64,000 nucleotides of DNA from Candidatus Omnitrophota bacterium (GTDB lineage Bacteria > Omnitrophota > Gorgyraeia > JAUYCX01), in NCBI GenBank assembly GCA_030692045.1, contig JAUYCX010000037.1, positions 62,001 through 126,000 on the forward strand, read 5' to 3'. Both the position numbers and the translations under genes were made by a program. Under the pieces are notes generated by a model that did no database searches, was not told the DNA's origin, and worked only from the letters and a program-made list of their open reading frames with translations. This document shows, in pieces, positions 8,487 through 21,196 of the stretch (the first letter of the stretch is position 1; every line of letters begins with the position of its first letter).

Positions 8487-9251
8487 TTGAAGGTTTTAAT
8501 CTTGGCTGCTGGCTATGGCACTCGGCTTTATCCGATTACTAAGGATACGCCAAAACCGCTTTTGTGGATTGACGACAGCCCTTTAATAAACTACATTTTG
8601 GGAAAAATTAAAAAATTTGATTTTATAAAAGAAGTTTTTGTTGTAACGAATGATAAATTCTATACAAATTTTAAAGAGTGGCATAGTTGTTTGAATGAAC
8701 CATTTAAAAAATTATCTATCAAAATAATTAATGATGGCTCAACTTCTGTCGAGAACCGCTTGGGTGCAATGGGTGATATAAATTTTGTGATTCAAAAAGA
8801 GAGCGTTAAAGATGACATTTTAGTTATCGGCGGAGATAATCTTTTTGACGAGGGGTTAGAAAAATTTATTGAATTCTCACAAAGCTTAGGCAAAGAAGCC
8901 ACAATTGGTTTATTTGATATCGGAAATAAAAAAGAGGCTAGCAAGTTTGGCGTGGCAGGACTTGACAAAGATAATAAGGTTATTTCTTTTGAAGAAAAGC
9001 CAAGGCAACCCTCTTCTACTCTAATTGCGATGTGCCTTTATTATTTTTCTTATAAGACATTTGAGTTTATTTCTCAATATTTGAAGGAAACCGTTAAGCA
9101 TGATACAACCGGTGATTATATAAATTGGCTTCATTCTATAATTCCCGTATATGGTTTTATTTTTAAGGGCAAATGGAGTGATATTGGACATATCGATTCA
9201 CTATGTGATTGGGATGAGGGTTATTGTAAGTATAAATCAAATGAAGCCTAA
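8487..9251 (+). CDS. Sugar-phosphate nucleotidyltransferase
   Basis: Activates a sugar-1-phosphate with an NTP (glucose-1-phosphate thymidylyl/uridylyl-transferase-like). The N-terminal signature LILAAGYGTRLYPITKDTPKPLL binds the nucleotide, IGGDNLFD supplies the metal-binding Asp, and FEEKP is the conserved sugar-site motif. The 254-residue length matches small RmlA-like enzymes without an extra domain. The start is a TTG at 8487, chosen because AAAGGAG lies about ten bases upstream and the product then begins exactly at the conserved MKVLILAAG. The last codons (Asn-Glu-Ala-stop) lie inside the left end of the inverted-repeat element at 9239. Substrate not determined. Confidence 0.88.
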   Translation: MKVLILAAGYGTRLYPITKDTPKPLLWIDDSPLINYILGKIKKFDFIKEVFVVTNDKFYTNFKEWHSCLNEPFKKLSIKIINDGSTSVENRLGAMGDINFVIQKESVKDDILVIGGDNLFDEGLEKFIEFSQSLGKEATIGLFDIGNKKEASKFGVAGLDKDNKVISFEEKPRQPSSTLIAMCLYYFSYKTFEFISQYLKETVKHDTTGDYINWLHSIIPVYGFIFKGKWSDIGHIDSLCDWDEGYCKYKSNEA

Positions 9252-9460
9252 ACTTACGGAGCGTAAGCGAACGTAAGTTTGTTGGCTGAATTTGACCCAG
9301 CACTAATTTTTGAAAGAGCGCTTTATTAAAAACAAATGGTAAACTCAGTAAGTAACCCAAGAATTCTGAACACCACACTATTACAAAAATTAGTGCTGGA
9401 TTTAATTCGGGCAAATAACTTACGTCAGCATTCGCTTCCGTAAGTTATGCCCTCATTAAA
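9239..9460. repeat. Composite inverted-repeat element, copy A
   Basis: Left part has a hairpin (AAACTTACG 9250-9258 with CGTAAGTTT 9272-9280); right part has a matching hairpin (AACTTACG 9417-9424 with CGTAAGTT 9439-9446). Between them a long-range perfect 16 bp stem joins CCAGCACTAATTTTTG (9297-9312) to CAAAAATTAGTGCTGG (9384-9399), enclosing a ~70-base loop. Ends read AAATGAAGCC and GCCCTCATTAAA. The left end carries the stop codon of the upstream gene and the right end runs straight into the GGAGG of metK. Copies B and C share the core stem; copy D shares the layout with a different core. Confidence 0.88.
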
Positions 9461-9474
9461 GGAGGAAAAACAAG

Positions 9475-12061
<2,587 letters not shown>

Positions 12062-12113
12062 AAAGTAAAAAGGAAAAAGTAAAAAGTAAAAAGAAAAAAA
12101 GCGGGAGGAAAGA

Positions 12114-13769
12114 ATGAAAAAACAGATTATAATAATCGCATTTTTATTTTTTCTTTTTAATATCGCATTTTGCTTTGCTGAGACTATAGATGTTAATTCA
12201 AGAATAACTTCTGTCACAATTTATCCGGATTCTGCCTTGATTACGCGTAGTTCAAATTTAAAACTAACCCCAGGAGAGCATCAAATTGTATTTCCTGATA
12301 TTATTCCTGAAATAGATGAGAATTCTTTGAGGGTTTCAGTTGGGGAGAGTGAAGGAATTAAGATTTTAGGGGCTCAGCTTAAAAAGAAGTTTTTAGAGGA
12401 ACAGCCTTCTGAAAGGGTAAAGCAGATTGAAGCGCAGATTCAAACCCTTGAAGATGAGAAAAGAAAATTTGAGGATAGTAAAAAAATTCTTTCTGAAGAA
12501 AAAGAGTTTCTAGATTCTATCCGATTATTTTCTAAAGATCAACTTCCTAAGGATTTGGTAACTAAGACTCCTTCAGCAAAAGACCTTGAAGAAACTTTTA
12601 AATTTTTAGACGCCAAATTAAAGGAGAATTATTCTCTGATTCTGGATACGGAATTGAATTTAAGACAACTACAAAAGAAGATAGATGTTTTAAAAAATGA
12701 ATTAGCACAGGTTTTCGGCTTTTCTAAAAAATCTAAAAGGTCAATTACAGTTGATTTACAAGTTTTAAAACCTTTAACCTGTGATTTGAATGTATCTTAT
12801 CTTGTAAAAGGTGCTTCTTGGGAAGCCATTTATGATGCCCGGGCAAACTTTGAAAAATTAGAGGTGGAGTTGGTTTCTTATGGAATCATTCGTCAGAAAA
12901 CTGGAGAAGATTGGCCTGAGGTTGAAATTTCTTTATCTACGGCTAAGCCTGCAGTTGGTGGTAGAATGCCTTATGTTGCTCCTTGGTTTTTAAAACCTTA
13001 TGAGATGGAAAGGATGCGTGGACAAGGATTGGGAATTAAGGCAGGAAGGTTAGCTCAGCAATATGAAGCTTTCGATGCAGAATTTGCAGCAAAACCAGAA
13101 GCACCCCAAGTTGAATATGCCGCAGTCGAAGAAAAAGGCATAGCCGTGGTTTACAAAATTCCTCACAAAGCAAATGTGAAGTCTGATGGCTCAGAGCATA
13201 AATTACCGGTTTCTTCGCAAATCTTACAGGCAAGGTTTGAATATTCAACCTATCCGCGCGCAACTCCTTGTGCTTTTTTAGGCAGCCGTGTGACCAATGC
13301 CAAAGAACTTCAGTTACTTGCAGGAAGGGTAAACATATTCTTGGATGGTGATTTTGTAGGTCAATCTAGCCTGGATAACATTGGCCCTGGCGAAGAATTT
13401 GATCTTTATTTAGGTGTTGATGAAAATGTAAAGGTAAAAAGAGAGCAAATTGAGAAAAAGGTGGATGATGTTTTAATTGCCGGCATTCCTTCGCCAACGC
13501 GCAAAACTACATTTAAATACAAAACCACATTAGAAAACTATAAAAATAAAAAGATTAACATAATTTTATTTGAGGCAATGCCAGTTTCGCAGGATGAGAA
13601 GATAAAAGTAAAAATAATCAACTCCAGCCTTGAGCCAAAAGAAAAAGATTGGCAGGATAGAAAAGGTATCTGGCGTTTTGAATTAGAATTGACACCCAAG
13701 GAAAAGAAGGAAATTTTTTATTCCTTCAGCGTTGAACATCCGCGCGATATGCAGTTAGAAGGACTTTAG
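12114..13769 (+). CDS. Secreted DUF4139/DUF4140 domain protein
   Basis: Function unknown. A signal peptide is clear (residues 1-22, ending CFAET). DUF4140-like beta-rich N-terminus (about 25-125) contains VTIYPDSALITRS; a predicted coiled coil follows (about 95-200, rich in Lys/Glu/Leu). The DUF4139 domain (about 210-551) shows YLVKGASWEAIYDAR and, near the end, the conserved ITLENYKNKK-like segment and SLEPKEKD. The family includes the mucoidy-inhibitor A homologues. Likely exported to the periplasm or cell surface. RBS GGGAGG is seven bases before the ATG; the short spacer from 12062 repeats AAAAAGTAAAAAG. Confidence 0.8.
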   Translation: MKKQIIIIAFLFFLFNIAFCFAETIDVNSRITSVTIYPDSALITRSSNLKLTPGEHQIVFPDIIPEIDENSLRVSVGESEGIKILGAQLKKKFLEEQPSERVKQIEAQIQTLEDEKRKFEDSKKILSEEKEFLDSIRLFSKDQLPKDLVTKTPSAKDLEETFKFLDAKLKENYSLILDTELNLRQLQKKIDVLKNELAQVFGFSKKSKRSITVDLQVLKPLTCDLNVSYLVKGASWEAIYDARANFEKLEVELVSYGIIRQKTGEDWPEVEISLSTAKPAVGGRMPYVAPWFLKPYEMERMRGQGLGIKAGRLAQQYEAFDAEFAAKPEAPQVEYAAVEEKGIAVVYKIPHKANVKSDGSEHKLPVSSQILQARFEYSTYPRATPCAFLGSRVTNAKELQLLAGRVNIFLDGDFVGQSSLDNIGPGEEFDLYLGVDENVKVKREQIEKKVDDVLIAGIPSPTRKTTFKYKTTLENYKNKKINIILFEAMPVSQDEKIKVKIINSSLEPKEKDWQDRKGIWRFELELTPKEKKEIFYSFSVEHPRDMQLEGL

Positions 13770-13777
13770 AAAAACTT

Positions 13778-14743
13778 ATGTCAATAAAAAAAATTGGTGT
13801 GCTAACTTCGGGTGGAGACGCCCCTGGCATGAACGCTGCAATTCGTAGTGTTGTGCGTTATGCAATATACCACAAACTGGAGGTTATGGGAATTTTGCGC
13901 GGATATGAAGGATTAATTAATGAAGAGCTAATGCCAATGAATCACCGCTCAGTTTCAAATATAATCAATCGCGGCGGAACAATTCTTAAAACCGCGCGCT
14001 CAGAAAGATTTATGGCTGAAGAAGGACAAGGCTTGGCAGTTGAAGTGATTAGGAAAAATAAGATTGATGGTTTGGTTCTAATCGGCGGAGATGGAACCTA
14101 TCGTGGCGGAAATTGCCTCTCTGAAAAATGGAAAATTCCCTGTGTGGGAGTGCCTTGCACAATTGACAATGATTTAAACGGAACTGATGCCACAATTGGT
14201 TCAGATACGGCAGTAAATACCGCCCTGGATGCCATTGATAAAATTAGGGATACTGCTACCAGTATGGAAAGAATTTTTGTAGTTGAGGTGATGGGAAGGT
14301 CTTCTGGTTTTATTGCTATGCAGGTTGCCTTGGCCGGAGGTAGTGAAGATGTAATTATCCCTGGAAGAGAATTAGACTACGAGACTATGTGCCATGAGAT
14401 AGTGAATGGAAATTTGCGCGGCAAGGTGAGCTGGATTATAATTGTAGCAGAAGGGACAAGCAGTGCCAGCGAAGTAGCGCAAGAGATACTTAAAAGAACC
14501 GATTTGGAAACCCGCGAGGTTGTTTTAGGGCATGTCCAGCGAGGAGGGAGTCCTACCGCCACAGACAGAATTTTAGCCACTCGCTTGGGAGCCGCGGCAG
14601 TAGATTTATTGCTTAAAGGAGAAACCAATAAGGCAGTAGGAATTGTAGCTGATAAAGTAAATGTCGTAGATTTTGAGACTGCAACTAAAGAGAAACCAGT
14701 TTCTTTCGAGGAATTATATAGATTATTAAAAATTTTAACCTAA
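13778..14743 (+). CDS. pfkA: ATP-dependent 6-phosphofructokinase
   Basis: Phosphorylates fructose-6-P to fructose-1,6-bisphosphate. N-terminus IGVLTSGGDAPGMNAAIR binds ATP; IGGDGTYRGG (G103-G104-D105-G106) has glycine where PPi-dependent enzymes carry aspartate, so ATP is the likely donor. VPCTIDNDLNGTD holds the catalytic aspartate, and VEVMGRSSGFIA and GHVQRGGSPTATDR are conserved substrate-site segments. Length 321 is the bacterial norm. It lies 18 bases ahead of an aldolase gene, giving two consecutive glycolytic steps. Confidence 0.96.
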   Translation: MSIKKIGVLTSGGDAPGMNAAIRSVVRYAIYHKLEVMGILRGYEGLINEELMPMNHRSVSNIINRGGTILKTARSERFMAEEGQGLAVEVIRKNKIDGLVLIGGDGTYRGGNCLSEKWKIPCVGVPCTIDNDLNGTDATIGSDTAVNTALDAIDKIRDTATSMERIFVVEVMGRSSGFIAMQVALAGGSEDVIIPGRELDYETMCHEIVNGNLRGKVSWIIIVAEGTSSASEVAQEILKRTDLETREVVLGHVQRGGSPTATDRILATRLGAAAVDLLLKGETNKAVGIVADKVNVVDFETATKEKPVSFEELYRLLKILT

Positions 14744-14760
14744 ATATGGAGGCTTAAACT

Positions 14761-16077
14761 GTGAAGCAAAAAGAAATTGATATTTTAGTTAATGATTTAA
14801 TTTTCACAGATGACATCAAAAAAAAGCAGGATTGTTTAGCTAAAATTTGGGAAATCGCCAAATCCAAGCGGATTATTTTAAGCTCTATCCATGATTTATA
14901 CAGGGCAAGGGGTAGAGACGAAATTGGTGGATTTACAGTTCCGGCCATAAACTTGCGCGGATTAACCCTTCATCTGGCACGTGCAATTTTTCGTACTAGC
15001 CTACGAAATGATGCAGGAGCATTTATCTTTGAGATTGCCAAAAGCGAAATGGGTTATACTAATCAGCGTCCAGTAGAATATACGGGTGTGGTTTTGGCAG
15101 CAGCCATAAAAGAGGGTTTTGTCGGTCCAGTTTTTATCCAAGGAGACCATTTCCAAATTAATGCCAAGAAGTTTACCGATGACCCTAAAAAGGAAATAAA
15201 TTCTATAAAGGAATTGATTGAAGAGTCAGTTAGCGCGGGATTTTATAATATTGATATTGACAGCTCCACGGTTGTGGATTTAGAGAAGCCCGAGATAAAA
15301 GAGCAGCAGAGGCAAAATTTTGAGACTTGTGCACAACTCACAAAATTTATCCGAAAGATTGAGCCAGAGGGAATAACAATTTCTGTGGGCGGGGAAATTG
15401 GAGAGGTAGGCGGAAAAAATTCTACACTTGAAGATTTACGCTTTTTTATGGAAGGATATAAGGAGAGCTTGCCAGCGGATATGCAGGGAATTAGTAAAAT
15501 TAGTATTCAAACTGGAACCTCTCACGGAGGTGTGGTCTTACCCAACGGTTCAATTGCTAATGTCAAATTGGACTTTGATACCTTAAAGAATTTATCCGAG
15601 GTAGCCAAACGGGAATACGGTTTGGCAGGTTGTGTGCAGCACGGCGCGTCAACCTTGCCTTCAGAGGCATTTCATAAATTTCCTGAGGTTGAAACTGCTG
15701 AAGTCCATTTGGCAACTGAATTTCAGAATATGATTTATGAAAACAAATATTTTCCTCCTGAATTAAAGGAGAGAATTTATTTTTGGCTTAATAAAAATTG
15801 CTCTGATGAGAGAGAAGATGAGCAAACCGAGGAGCAATTTATCTACAAGACGCGTAAAAAGGCATTAGGCCCATTTAAAAAGGAAATTATGAGTTTGCCT
15901 GAAGAGTTAAGGGAAAATATTGGTCATGACATTGAAGCAAAATTTGATTTTCTGTTTAAGCAGTTAAAGGTTATCAACGCGAAGGATATAGTTAAGAAAT
16001 ACATTAAGCCGGTAGAAACTAAACTGTTAATTAGAAAAGGACAAAAGGCAAAGATTGATAGCGAAGGAGCGGACTAA
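14761..16077 (+). CDS. Class II fructose/tagatose-bisphosphate aldolase family protein
   Basis: Probable fructose-1,6-bisphosphate aldolase. GTG start at 14761 with GGAGG about nine bases upstream. A class II aldolase-like barrel is suggested by AGAFIFEIAKSEMGYTNQ, FIQGDHFQIN (metal histidine), NIDIDSSTVVD, TISVGGEIGEVGGKN (metal Glu) and IQTGTSHGG (metal His). At 438 residues it is longer than standard FbaA (~310-360), with an extra charged C-terminal region of about 80 residues. Context right after pfkA supports the fructose-bisphosphate role; tagatose-bisphosphate activity is possible. Confidence 0.78.
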   Translation: MKQKEIDILVNDLIFTDDIKKKQDCLAKIWEIAKSKRIILSSIHDLYRARGRDEIGGFTVPAINLRGLTLHLARAIFRTSLRNDAGAFIFEIAKSEMGYTNQRPVEYTGVVLAAAIKEGFVGPVFIQGDHFQINAKKFTDDPKKEINSIKELIEESVSAGFYNIDIDSSTVVDLEKPEIKEQQRQNFETCAQLTKFIRKIEPEGITISVGGEIGEVGGKNSTLEDLRFFMEGYKESLPADMQGISKISIQTGTSHGGVVLPNGSIANVKLDFDTLKNLSEVAKREYGLAGCVQHGASTLPSEAFHKFPEVETAEVHLATEFQNMIYENKYFPPELKERIYFWLNKNCSDEREDEQTEEQFIYKTRKKALGPFKKEIMSLPEELRENIGHDIEAKFDFLFKQLKVINAKDIVKKYIKPVETKLLIRKGQKAKIDSEGAD

Positions 16078-16080
16078 TAA

Positions 16081-16150
16081 AATCCAAATATCAAAAATTA
16101 AATATCAAAATGACAATGCAAAATTTAAAATTTTTAAGCCATTTTGGATT
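16081..16150. repeat. AATCCAAA/TTTGGATT inverted repeat
   Basis: AATCCAAA (16081-16088) and TTTGGATT (16143-16150) are perfect inverted arms around an AT-rich loop with ATTAAATATCAAAA-type units. Similar ATCAAATATCAAAA strings occur at 59036-59055 and 59597. It fills the junction before ilvD. Confidence 0.5.
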
Positions 16151-16176
16151 AACTTTTAATTCAAAGCGAGGTAAAC

Positions 16177-17829
16177 ATGCGTTCTGATACAATTAAAAAA
16201 GGCATTGAGAGAATTCCTCATCGCGCGCTTTTGTATTCCACAGGGTTGACCCCGCAGGATATGAAGAAGCCATTTGTGGGAATTGCTTCTAGTTTTTCAG
16301 ATTTAGTTCCGGGACATACAAATATGAGGAGCTTAGAACGTTCCATTGAAAATGGCATTTACGAGGCTGGGGGTGTTCCATTTGTATTTGGAATGCCGGG
16401 AATTTGTGACGGAATTGCTATGGGACATTCTGGAATGAAATATTCGCTTGCCTCGCGCGAACTTATTGCAGATTGTGTAGAATCAGTAGCTAATGCGCAT
16501 TGCCTGGATGGATTAGTTTTGTTGACCAATTGCGATAAAATTACTCCAGGAATGTTGATGGCAGTTGCCAGATTAAATATTCCTTCAGTTGTGGTAACTG
16601 CAGGTCCAATGATGACTGGCAGATACAAAGGCAAAAGGCTTTCTTTGGTGCGTGATACATTTGAGGCAGTGGCTAAAGCAAGGCTGGGTGCAATTACAGA
16701 AGAAGAAATCCATTCCCTTGAAATGTGCGCCTGTCCTGGCTCTGGTTCTTGTCAAGGTTTGTATACCGCAAATACAATGTCTTGTTTAACTGAAACCTTA
16801 GGATTATCCTTAACAGGTTGTGCAACTGCTTTGGTTGTCTTGGCAAAAAAAGAAAGAATTGCTTTTGAAAGCGGCAGAAAAATTGTGGAATTGGTTAAGA
16901 AAAATATTTTACCTCACACAATTCTTACTAAAAAAGCTTTTGAGAATGCAATTACTATGGATATGGCTTTGGGTGGTTCAACTAATACTGTCTTACATCT
17001 ATTAGCTATTGCTCATGAGGCAGGTATAGATTTACCCTTAGAAACATTTGATAAAATCAGCCAAAATACACCCAACATTACTTCTTTAGAGCCAGCCGGA
17101 GATTTTTATATGGAAGATTTGGAATATGCCGGCGGAATTCCTGCGGTAATGAAAAGATTAAAGTCAAAACTAAATGATTGCCCAACAGTTAATGGTAAAT
17201 CCATTTATAAAATTGCAGAAGAGGCAGAGATTTCTGATGAAGAGGTTATTCGTCCTTTAAATAAACCTTTCCATAAACAGGGCGGCATTGCAATTTTATG
17301 GGGAAACCTGGCACCTAAGGGAAGTGTGGTAAAACAAGTTGCGGTGTCAGAAAAAATGATGCATTTTAAAGGTAAAGCAGTGTGTTTTAATTGCGAAGAA
17401 GAAGCTGTGGCTGCGATTATGAATGGCAAGATTAAGAAGGGAAGTGTTTTAGTTATCCGTTATGAAGGGCCCAAGGGTGGCCCGGGAATGCGGGAGATGC
17501 TTTCACCTACCTCTTTAATTGTGGGTATGGGTTTATCTAACGACGTTGCCTTAATTACTGATGGAAGATTTTCAGGCGGCACGCGCGGCCCTTGCATTGG
17601 TCATATCTCGCCGGAAGCCGCATCAGGAGGCCCTATCGCAGTCATTAAAAATGGCGATGAAATTGCAATTGATATCCCAAAGAGAAAGTTGGAAATAAAT
17701 TTAAGCAAAAAAGAATTGGATTCGCGCTTAGAAGCATGGAAGGCACCAAAGCCAAAGATTACATCTGGCTATCTATCACGTTATGCTAAATTAGTAAGCT
17801 CTGCAGATAAGGGAGCAATATTAGAGTAA
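16177..17829 (+). CDS. ilvD: Dihydroxy-acid dehydratase
   Basis: Dehydrates dihydroxyvalerate/methylvalerate in isoleucine and valine synthesis, using an Fe-S cluster. Diagnostic motifs: [11 protein letters not shown] (cluster Cys), [18 protein letters not shown] (second cluster Cys), [15 protein letters not shown], and near the end [25 protein letters not shown]. Length 550 is typical. GAGGT lies about seven bases before the ATG. It heads the ilvD-ilvB-ilvN-ilvC-leuA run. Confidence 0.97.
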   Translation: MRSDTIKKGIERIPHRALLYSTGLTPQDMKKPFVGIASSFSDLVPGHTNMRSLERSIENGIYEAGGVPFVFGMPGICDGIAMGHSGMKYSLASRELIADCVESVANAHCLDGLVLLTNCDKITPGMLMAVARLNIPSVVVTAGPMMTGRYKGKRLSLVRDTFEAVAKARLGAITEEEIHSLEMCACPGSGSCQGLYTANTMSCLTETLGLSLTGCATALVVLAKKERIAFESGRKIVELVKKNILPHTILTKKAFENAITMDMALGGSTNTVLHLLAIAHEAGIDLPLETFDKISQNTPNITSLEPAGDFYMEDLEYAGGIPAVMKRLKSKLNDCPTVNGKSIYKIAEEAEISDEEVIRPLNKPFHKQGGIAILWGNLAPKGSVVKQVAVSEKMMHFKGKAVCFNCEEEAVAAIMNGKIKKGSVLVIRYEGPKGGPGMREMLSPTSLIVGMGLSNDVALITDGRFSGGTRGPCIGHISPEAASGGPIAVIKNGDEIAIDIPKRKLEINLSKKELDSRLEAWKAPKPKITSGYLSRYAKLVSSADKGAILE

Positions 17830-17910
17830 CGCGAATTAACACGAATTGCACGCGAATAGACACGAGTTTAATTCGTGTGAATTAGTGTTTGATTCGTTTA
17901 AATTCGTGTT
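17830..17910. repeat. ACACGAAT/ATTCGTGT palindromic repeat, copy 2 (variant)
   Basis: Same layout as the ACACGGAT family but with A replacing G: AACACGAATTG and ACACGAG on the left, TTCGTGTGAATTAGTG and AATTCGTGTT on the right. It fills the ilvD-ilvB junction and is followed at once by GAGGAGTGAAACGACGAATG, very similar to the leader after copy 3. Confidence 0.7.
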
Positions 17911-17929
17911 ATGAGGAGTGAAACGACGA

Positions 17930-19591
17930 ATGAACGGTGCGCAAATTTTAATTGAGTCCTTAATAAAAGAGGGCGTTCAAGTTATGTTTGGCTATCCGGG
18001 AGGAGCAGTTTTGCCAATTTTCGATGCTCTTTATGAATGCCCCATCAGATTTATTTTAACCCGCCACGAGCAAGGTGCTGCCCACGCTGCCGACGGATAT
18101 TCACGCGCAACTGGCAAGGTAGGAGTTTGTATTGCTACATCTGGTCCAGGGGCAACAAACCTGACAACCGGCATTGCCAATGCCTATATGGATTCAATTC
18201 CTCTGGTGGCTTTAACCGGACAAGTAAAAACTTTTTTAATTGGAAATGATGCCTTTCAAGAGGCTGATGTAACTGGCGTTACACGACCAATTACTAAACA
18301 TAATTATCTGGTTAAAGATGTAAATGACTTAGCCAGAACTGTGAGAGAAGCGTTTCATATCGCATCTACTGGCAGGCCCGGTCCAGTGCTAATTGATATT
18401 CCTGTGGATGTGCAATTGCAGGAAGCAGAATTTATCTGGCCAGAAAAGGTGGATATCCGAGGATATAAACCTACAATCTTTGGCCATCCAGGCCAGATTA
18501 AAAAAGCTGCCAAGGCAATTGCCAAAAGTAAAAAGCCAATTATCTATGTGGGTGGCGGCGCAATTACATCTAACTGTGCTCAAGAGATTAAAGAATTGGC
18601 AGAAAAAATTCAAGCCCCAGTAACTATGACTTTAATGGGTTTAGGGGCATTCCCTATGACTGATGAGTTATCTTTGGGAATGCTGGGTATGCACGGTACA
18701 GCTTATGCCAATCACGCTACTATGGAGTCTGATTTAATTTTAGCCATTGGCGCAAGATTTGATGATAGAGTTACAGGTCGTTTGGATGCCTTTGCGCCTC
18801 ATGCAAAGGTGATACATATTGATATTGACCCAACTTCCATCAGCAAAAATGTGCATGTAGATATTCCAATTGTGGGTGATGCAAAGAATGTTTTAGGACA
18901 ATTATTAGAGGTAATTGAGGCGCCAGACACCAGTGAATGGCTTAAGACAATTAATCACTGGAAAAAAACTCATCCTTTAAAATATAATGAGGGCTACAAA
19001 ATCAAACCCCAATATGTGATTGAACAAATTTATGAGGCAACTAAGGGCGAGGCAATTATCACAACCGAGGTAGGTCAAAATCAAATGTGGAGCTGTCAGT
19101 GGTACAAATACACACAGCCGCGCACATTTATTTCCAGCGGCGGTTTAGGCACAATGGGTTTTGGCTTTCCTGCGGCAATTGGTGCAAAGGTCGGCCATCC
19201 GGAAAGAATAGTTGTTGACATTGCCGGAGATGGCTCAATTCAAATGAATATCCAGGAATTGGCAACTGCTGTGCATGAAAAAATTTATGTGAAGGTGGCA
19301 ATTTTAAATAATGGGTATTTAGGCATGGTGCGCCAATGGCAAGAGTTATTTTATAAAAAACGCTATTCTTACACTACGCTTTATAATCCAGACTTTGTAA
19401 AGCTGGCAGAAAGTTATGGAGCGCTAGGTTTGCGTGTAACCAAAAAAGAAGAGGTGCGCCCAGCAATTGAAAAAGCAATATTTACAGACAATGTGGTATT
19501 CATTGATTTTCATATCGAACCAGAAGAAAATGTTTATCCTATGGTGCCAACAGGCGAAGCCATTAATCGAATGATTGGCGGCATGGCTTAA
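17930..19591 (+). CDS. ilvB: Acetolactate synthase, large subunit
   Basis: ThDP-dependent enzyme that condenses pyruvate to acetolactate (or acetohydroxybutyrate). I choose the ATG at 17930: the product then starts [16 protein letters not shown], the family N-terminus, and GAGGAG lies 11 bases upstream; a GTG at 17918 is in frame but within that leader. Motifs: [16 protein letters not shown], the ThDP-activating Glu in [19 protein letters not shown], and [15 protein letters not shown] with [13 protein letters not shown]. About 553 residues. Works with IlvN encoded next. Confidence 0.96.
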   Translation: MNGAQILIESLIKEGVQVMFGYPGGAVLPIFDALYECPIRFILTRHEQGAAHAADGYSRATGKVGVCIATSGPGATNLTTGIANAYMDSIPLVALTGQVKTFLIGNDAFQEADVTGVTRPITKHNYLVKDVNDLARTVREAFHIASTGRPGPVLIDIPVDVQLQEAEFIWPEKVDIRGYKPTIFGHPGQIKKAAKAIAKSKKPIIYVGGGAITSNCAQEIKELAEKIQAPVTMTLMGLGAFPMTDELSLGMLGMHGTAYANHATMESDLILAIGARFDDRVTGRLDAFAPHAKVIHIDIDPTSISKNVHVDIPIVGDAKNVLGQLLEVIEAPDTSEWLKTINHWKKTHPLKYNEGYKIKPQYVIEQIYEATKGEAIITTEVGQNQMWSCQWYKYTQPRTFISSGGLGTMGFGFPAAIGAKVGHPERIVVDIAGDGSIQMNIQELATAVHEKIYVKVAILNNGYLGMVRQWQELFYKKRYSYTTLYNPDFVKLAESYGALGLRVTKKEEVRPAIEKAIFTDNVVFIDFHIEPEENVYPMVPTGEAINRMIGGMA

Positions 19592-19671
19592 ACACGGATA
19601 TAAAAGGATAAAAAAACGGATTAGCACGGTTAATCCGTTAAATCCGCATAAAATCTGTTAAATCCGTGTTA
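19592..19671. repeat. ACACGGAT/ATCCGTGT palindromic repeat, copy 3
   Basis: ACACGGATA and ACGGATTAGCACGG on the left, AATCCGTTAAATCCG and AAATCCGTGTT on the right. It begins right after the ilvB stop and is followed by AGAGGAGCGGTAGCGACGAATG, whose GAGGAG and CGACGAATG match the leader of ilvB. Confidence 0.72.
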
Positions 19672-19690
19672 AGAGGAGCGGTAGCGACGA

Positions 19691-20164
19691 ATGAAACACA
19701 CAATCTCAGCCTTAGTCGAAAACAAATTTGGCGTTTTGGCAAGGATTTCTGGGTTGTTTAGCGCCCGAGGTTATAATATTTCTTCCTTGAGCGTAAGCGA
19801 AACTGAAGACCCGACTATTTCCCGTATGACTATTCTTGTTGAAGCTGCGGATGAAAAGATACTTGAGCAGATAAAAAAACAGCTTAACCGCCTTATCGAT
19901 GTTATCAGTGTAGTAGATTTAACCAAAAAGGAATTTATCGAGAAAGAATTGGTTTTTGTAAAGGTAAATTCTTCCAAGGAAAACAAGTCAAAGATTGCAA
20001 AGGTTGTTAATAAATTCGCTGGCAAAATCTTGGAAGCCAAAGAAGATTACTTAATAATTGAGGCGGTGGTTGACCAGCGACATCTAAAGGATTTTTTAGA
20101 AGAACTAAAAGAATTTGGTATTAAGGAATTAGTCAGAAGCGGCAGAATAGCGATTACTAAATGA
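19691..20164 (+). CDS. ilvN: Acetolactate synthase, small (regulatory) subunit
   Basis: Regulatory partner of IlvB giving feedback control by valine. Starts MKHTISALVENKFGVLARISGLFSARGYN, an ACT domain with the expected glycine-rich turn, and has the second ACT-like half from about 80 with AGKILEAKEDYLIIEAV. Length 157 fits the IlvH/IlvN family. Start ATG at 19691 has GAGGAG 12 bases upstream, a slightly long spacing shared with ilvB. Confidence 0.96.
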   Translation: MKHTISALVENKFGVLARISGLFSARGYNISSLSVSETEDPTISRMTILVEAADEKILEQIKKQLNRLIDVISVVDLTKKEFIEKELVFVKVNSSKENKSKIAKVVNKFAGKILEAKEDYLIIEAVVDQRHLKDFLEELKEFGIKELVRSGRIAITK

Positions 20165-20194
20165 ATTTTTTAAGAAGGAAGGAGTAGGATTATT

Positions 20195-21196
20195 ATGGCA
20201 AAGATTTATTATGATACCGACGCTGATTTAGGAATTTTAAAAGACAAAAAAATCGCCATTATTGGTTATGGTATTCAAGGCAGAGCCCATGCCTTAAATC
20301 TAAAAGACTCGGGGTTAGATGTGGTTGTGGCTGAGATTTCTGGAACGCAAAGTTTTGAACAGGCAAAAAAGGATGGCTTTAATCCTGTCTCTGCCAAAGA
20401 GGCATCAGCAGAGGCGCAGGTTATTCAAATATTGGTGCAAGACCACATCCAGCCAAAAGTTTACAATGAAGAGATAAAGAAGAACTTAGCCAAGGGCAAG
20501 GCATTGGGTTTTTCGCATGGCTTTAATATCCGTTTTAAACAGATAAAGCCATCTAAGAAAATTGATGTGTTTATGGTTGCGCCCAAGGGTCCAGGTTCCT
20601 TAGTTCGCAAAATGTACATAGAGGCAAAGGGAGTTCCTTGTTTAGTGGCTATTCATCAAGATGCAAGTGGCAAGGCAAAGGATATTGCTTTGGCATATGC
20701 CAAAGGTATTGGCGGAACTAAAGCAGGAGTAATTGAGACTACTTTTACAGAAGAAACTGAAACTGACCTTTTTGGCGAACAAGCGGTTTTGTGTGGAGGC
20801 GTAACTGAACTAATCAAAGCCGGTTTTGATACCTTGCTCGAGGCAGGATTTCAGCCAGAGATTGCCTATTTTGAGGTTTTGCATGAGTTAAAACTTATTA
20901 CAGACTTAATTCAGGAAACTGGAATTTCTGGAATGCGCAGGCGGGTTTCTAACACAGCTTGTTACGGAGATTTAACTCGTGGACCAAAGGTTATCAATGA
21001 AAAAACCCGAAAGATTATGAAAAAAATACTAAAAGATATCCAGTCTGGAAAATTTGCCCGGGAATGGATTAAGGAAAATACAGCTGGCCGTCCAGTTTTT
21101 AACGAGCTTTTGAAAAAAGGCGATAGCCATCCGATAGAAGAAGTGGGAAGGAAGCTGCGAGAGATGATGCCGTGGATGCGAAGCGAACGCAAGTGA
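20195..21196 (+). CDS. ilvC: Ketol-acid reductoisomerase
   Basis: Reduces and isomerises acetolactate in valine/isoleucine synthesis. The Rossmann start [21 protein letters not shown] is clear; [14 protein letters not shown] and [22 protein letters not shown] carry conserved substrate and Mg sites (Asp/Glu in the ETDLFGEQ segment). Class I length (333). The C-terminal MRSERK and stop are written by DNA that belongs to a GCGA-rich repeat, so the repeat seems to have replaced or extended the end. RBS GGAAGGAG lies upstream. Confidence 0.97.
   Translation: MAKIYYDTDADLGILKDKKIAIIGYGIQGRAHALNLKDSGLDVVVAEISGTQSFEQAKKDGFNPVSAKEASAEAQVIQILVQDHIQPKVYNEEIKKNLAKGKALGFSHGFNIRFKQIKPSKKIDVFMVAPKGPGSLVRKMYIEAKGVPCLVAIHQDASGKAKDIALAYAKGIGGTKAGVIETTFTEETETDLFGEQAVLCGGVTELIKAGFDTLLEAGFQPEIAYFEVLHELKLITDLIQETGISGMRRRVSNTACYGDLTRGPKVINEKTRKIMKKILKDIQSGKFAREWIKENTAGRPVFNELLKKGDSHPIEEVGRKLREMMPWMRSERK

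Noticed and set aside
9252-9474. SAM riboswitch upstream of metK
   Set aside because: The spacer is fully explained by inverted-repeat copy A; no SAM-I or SAM-II core pattern is visible.
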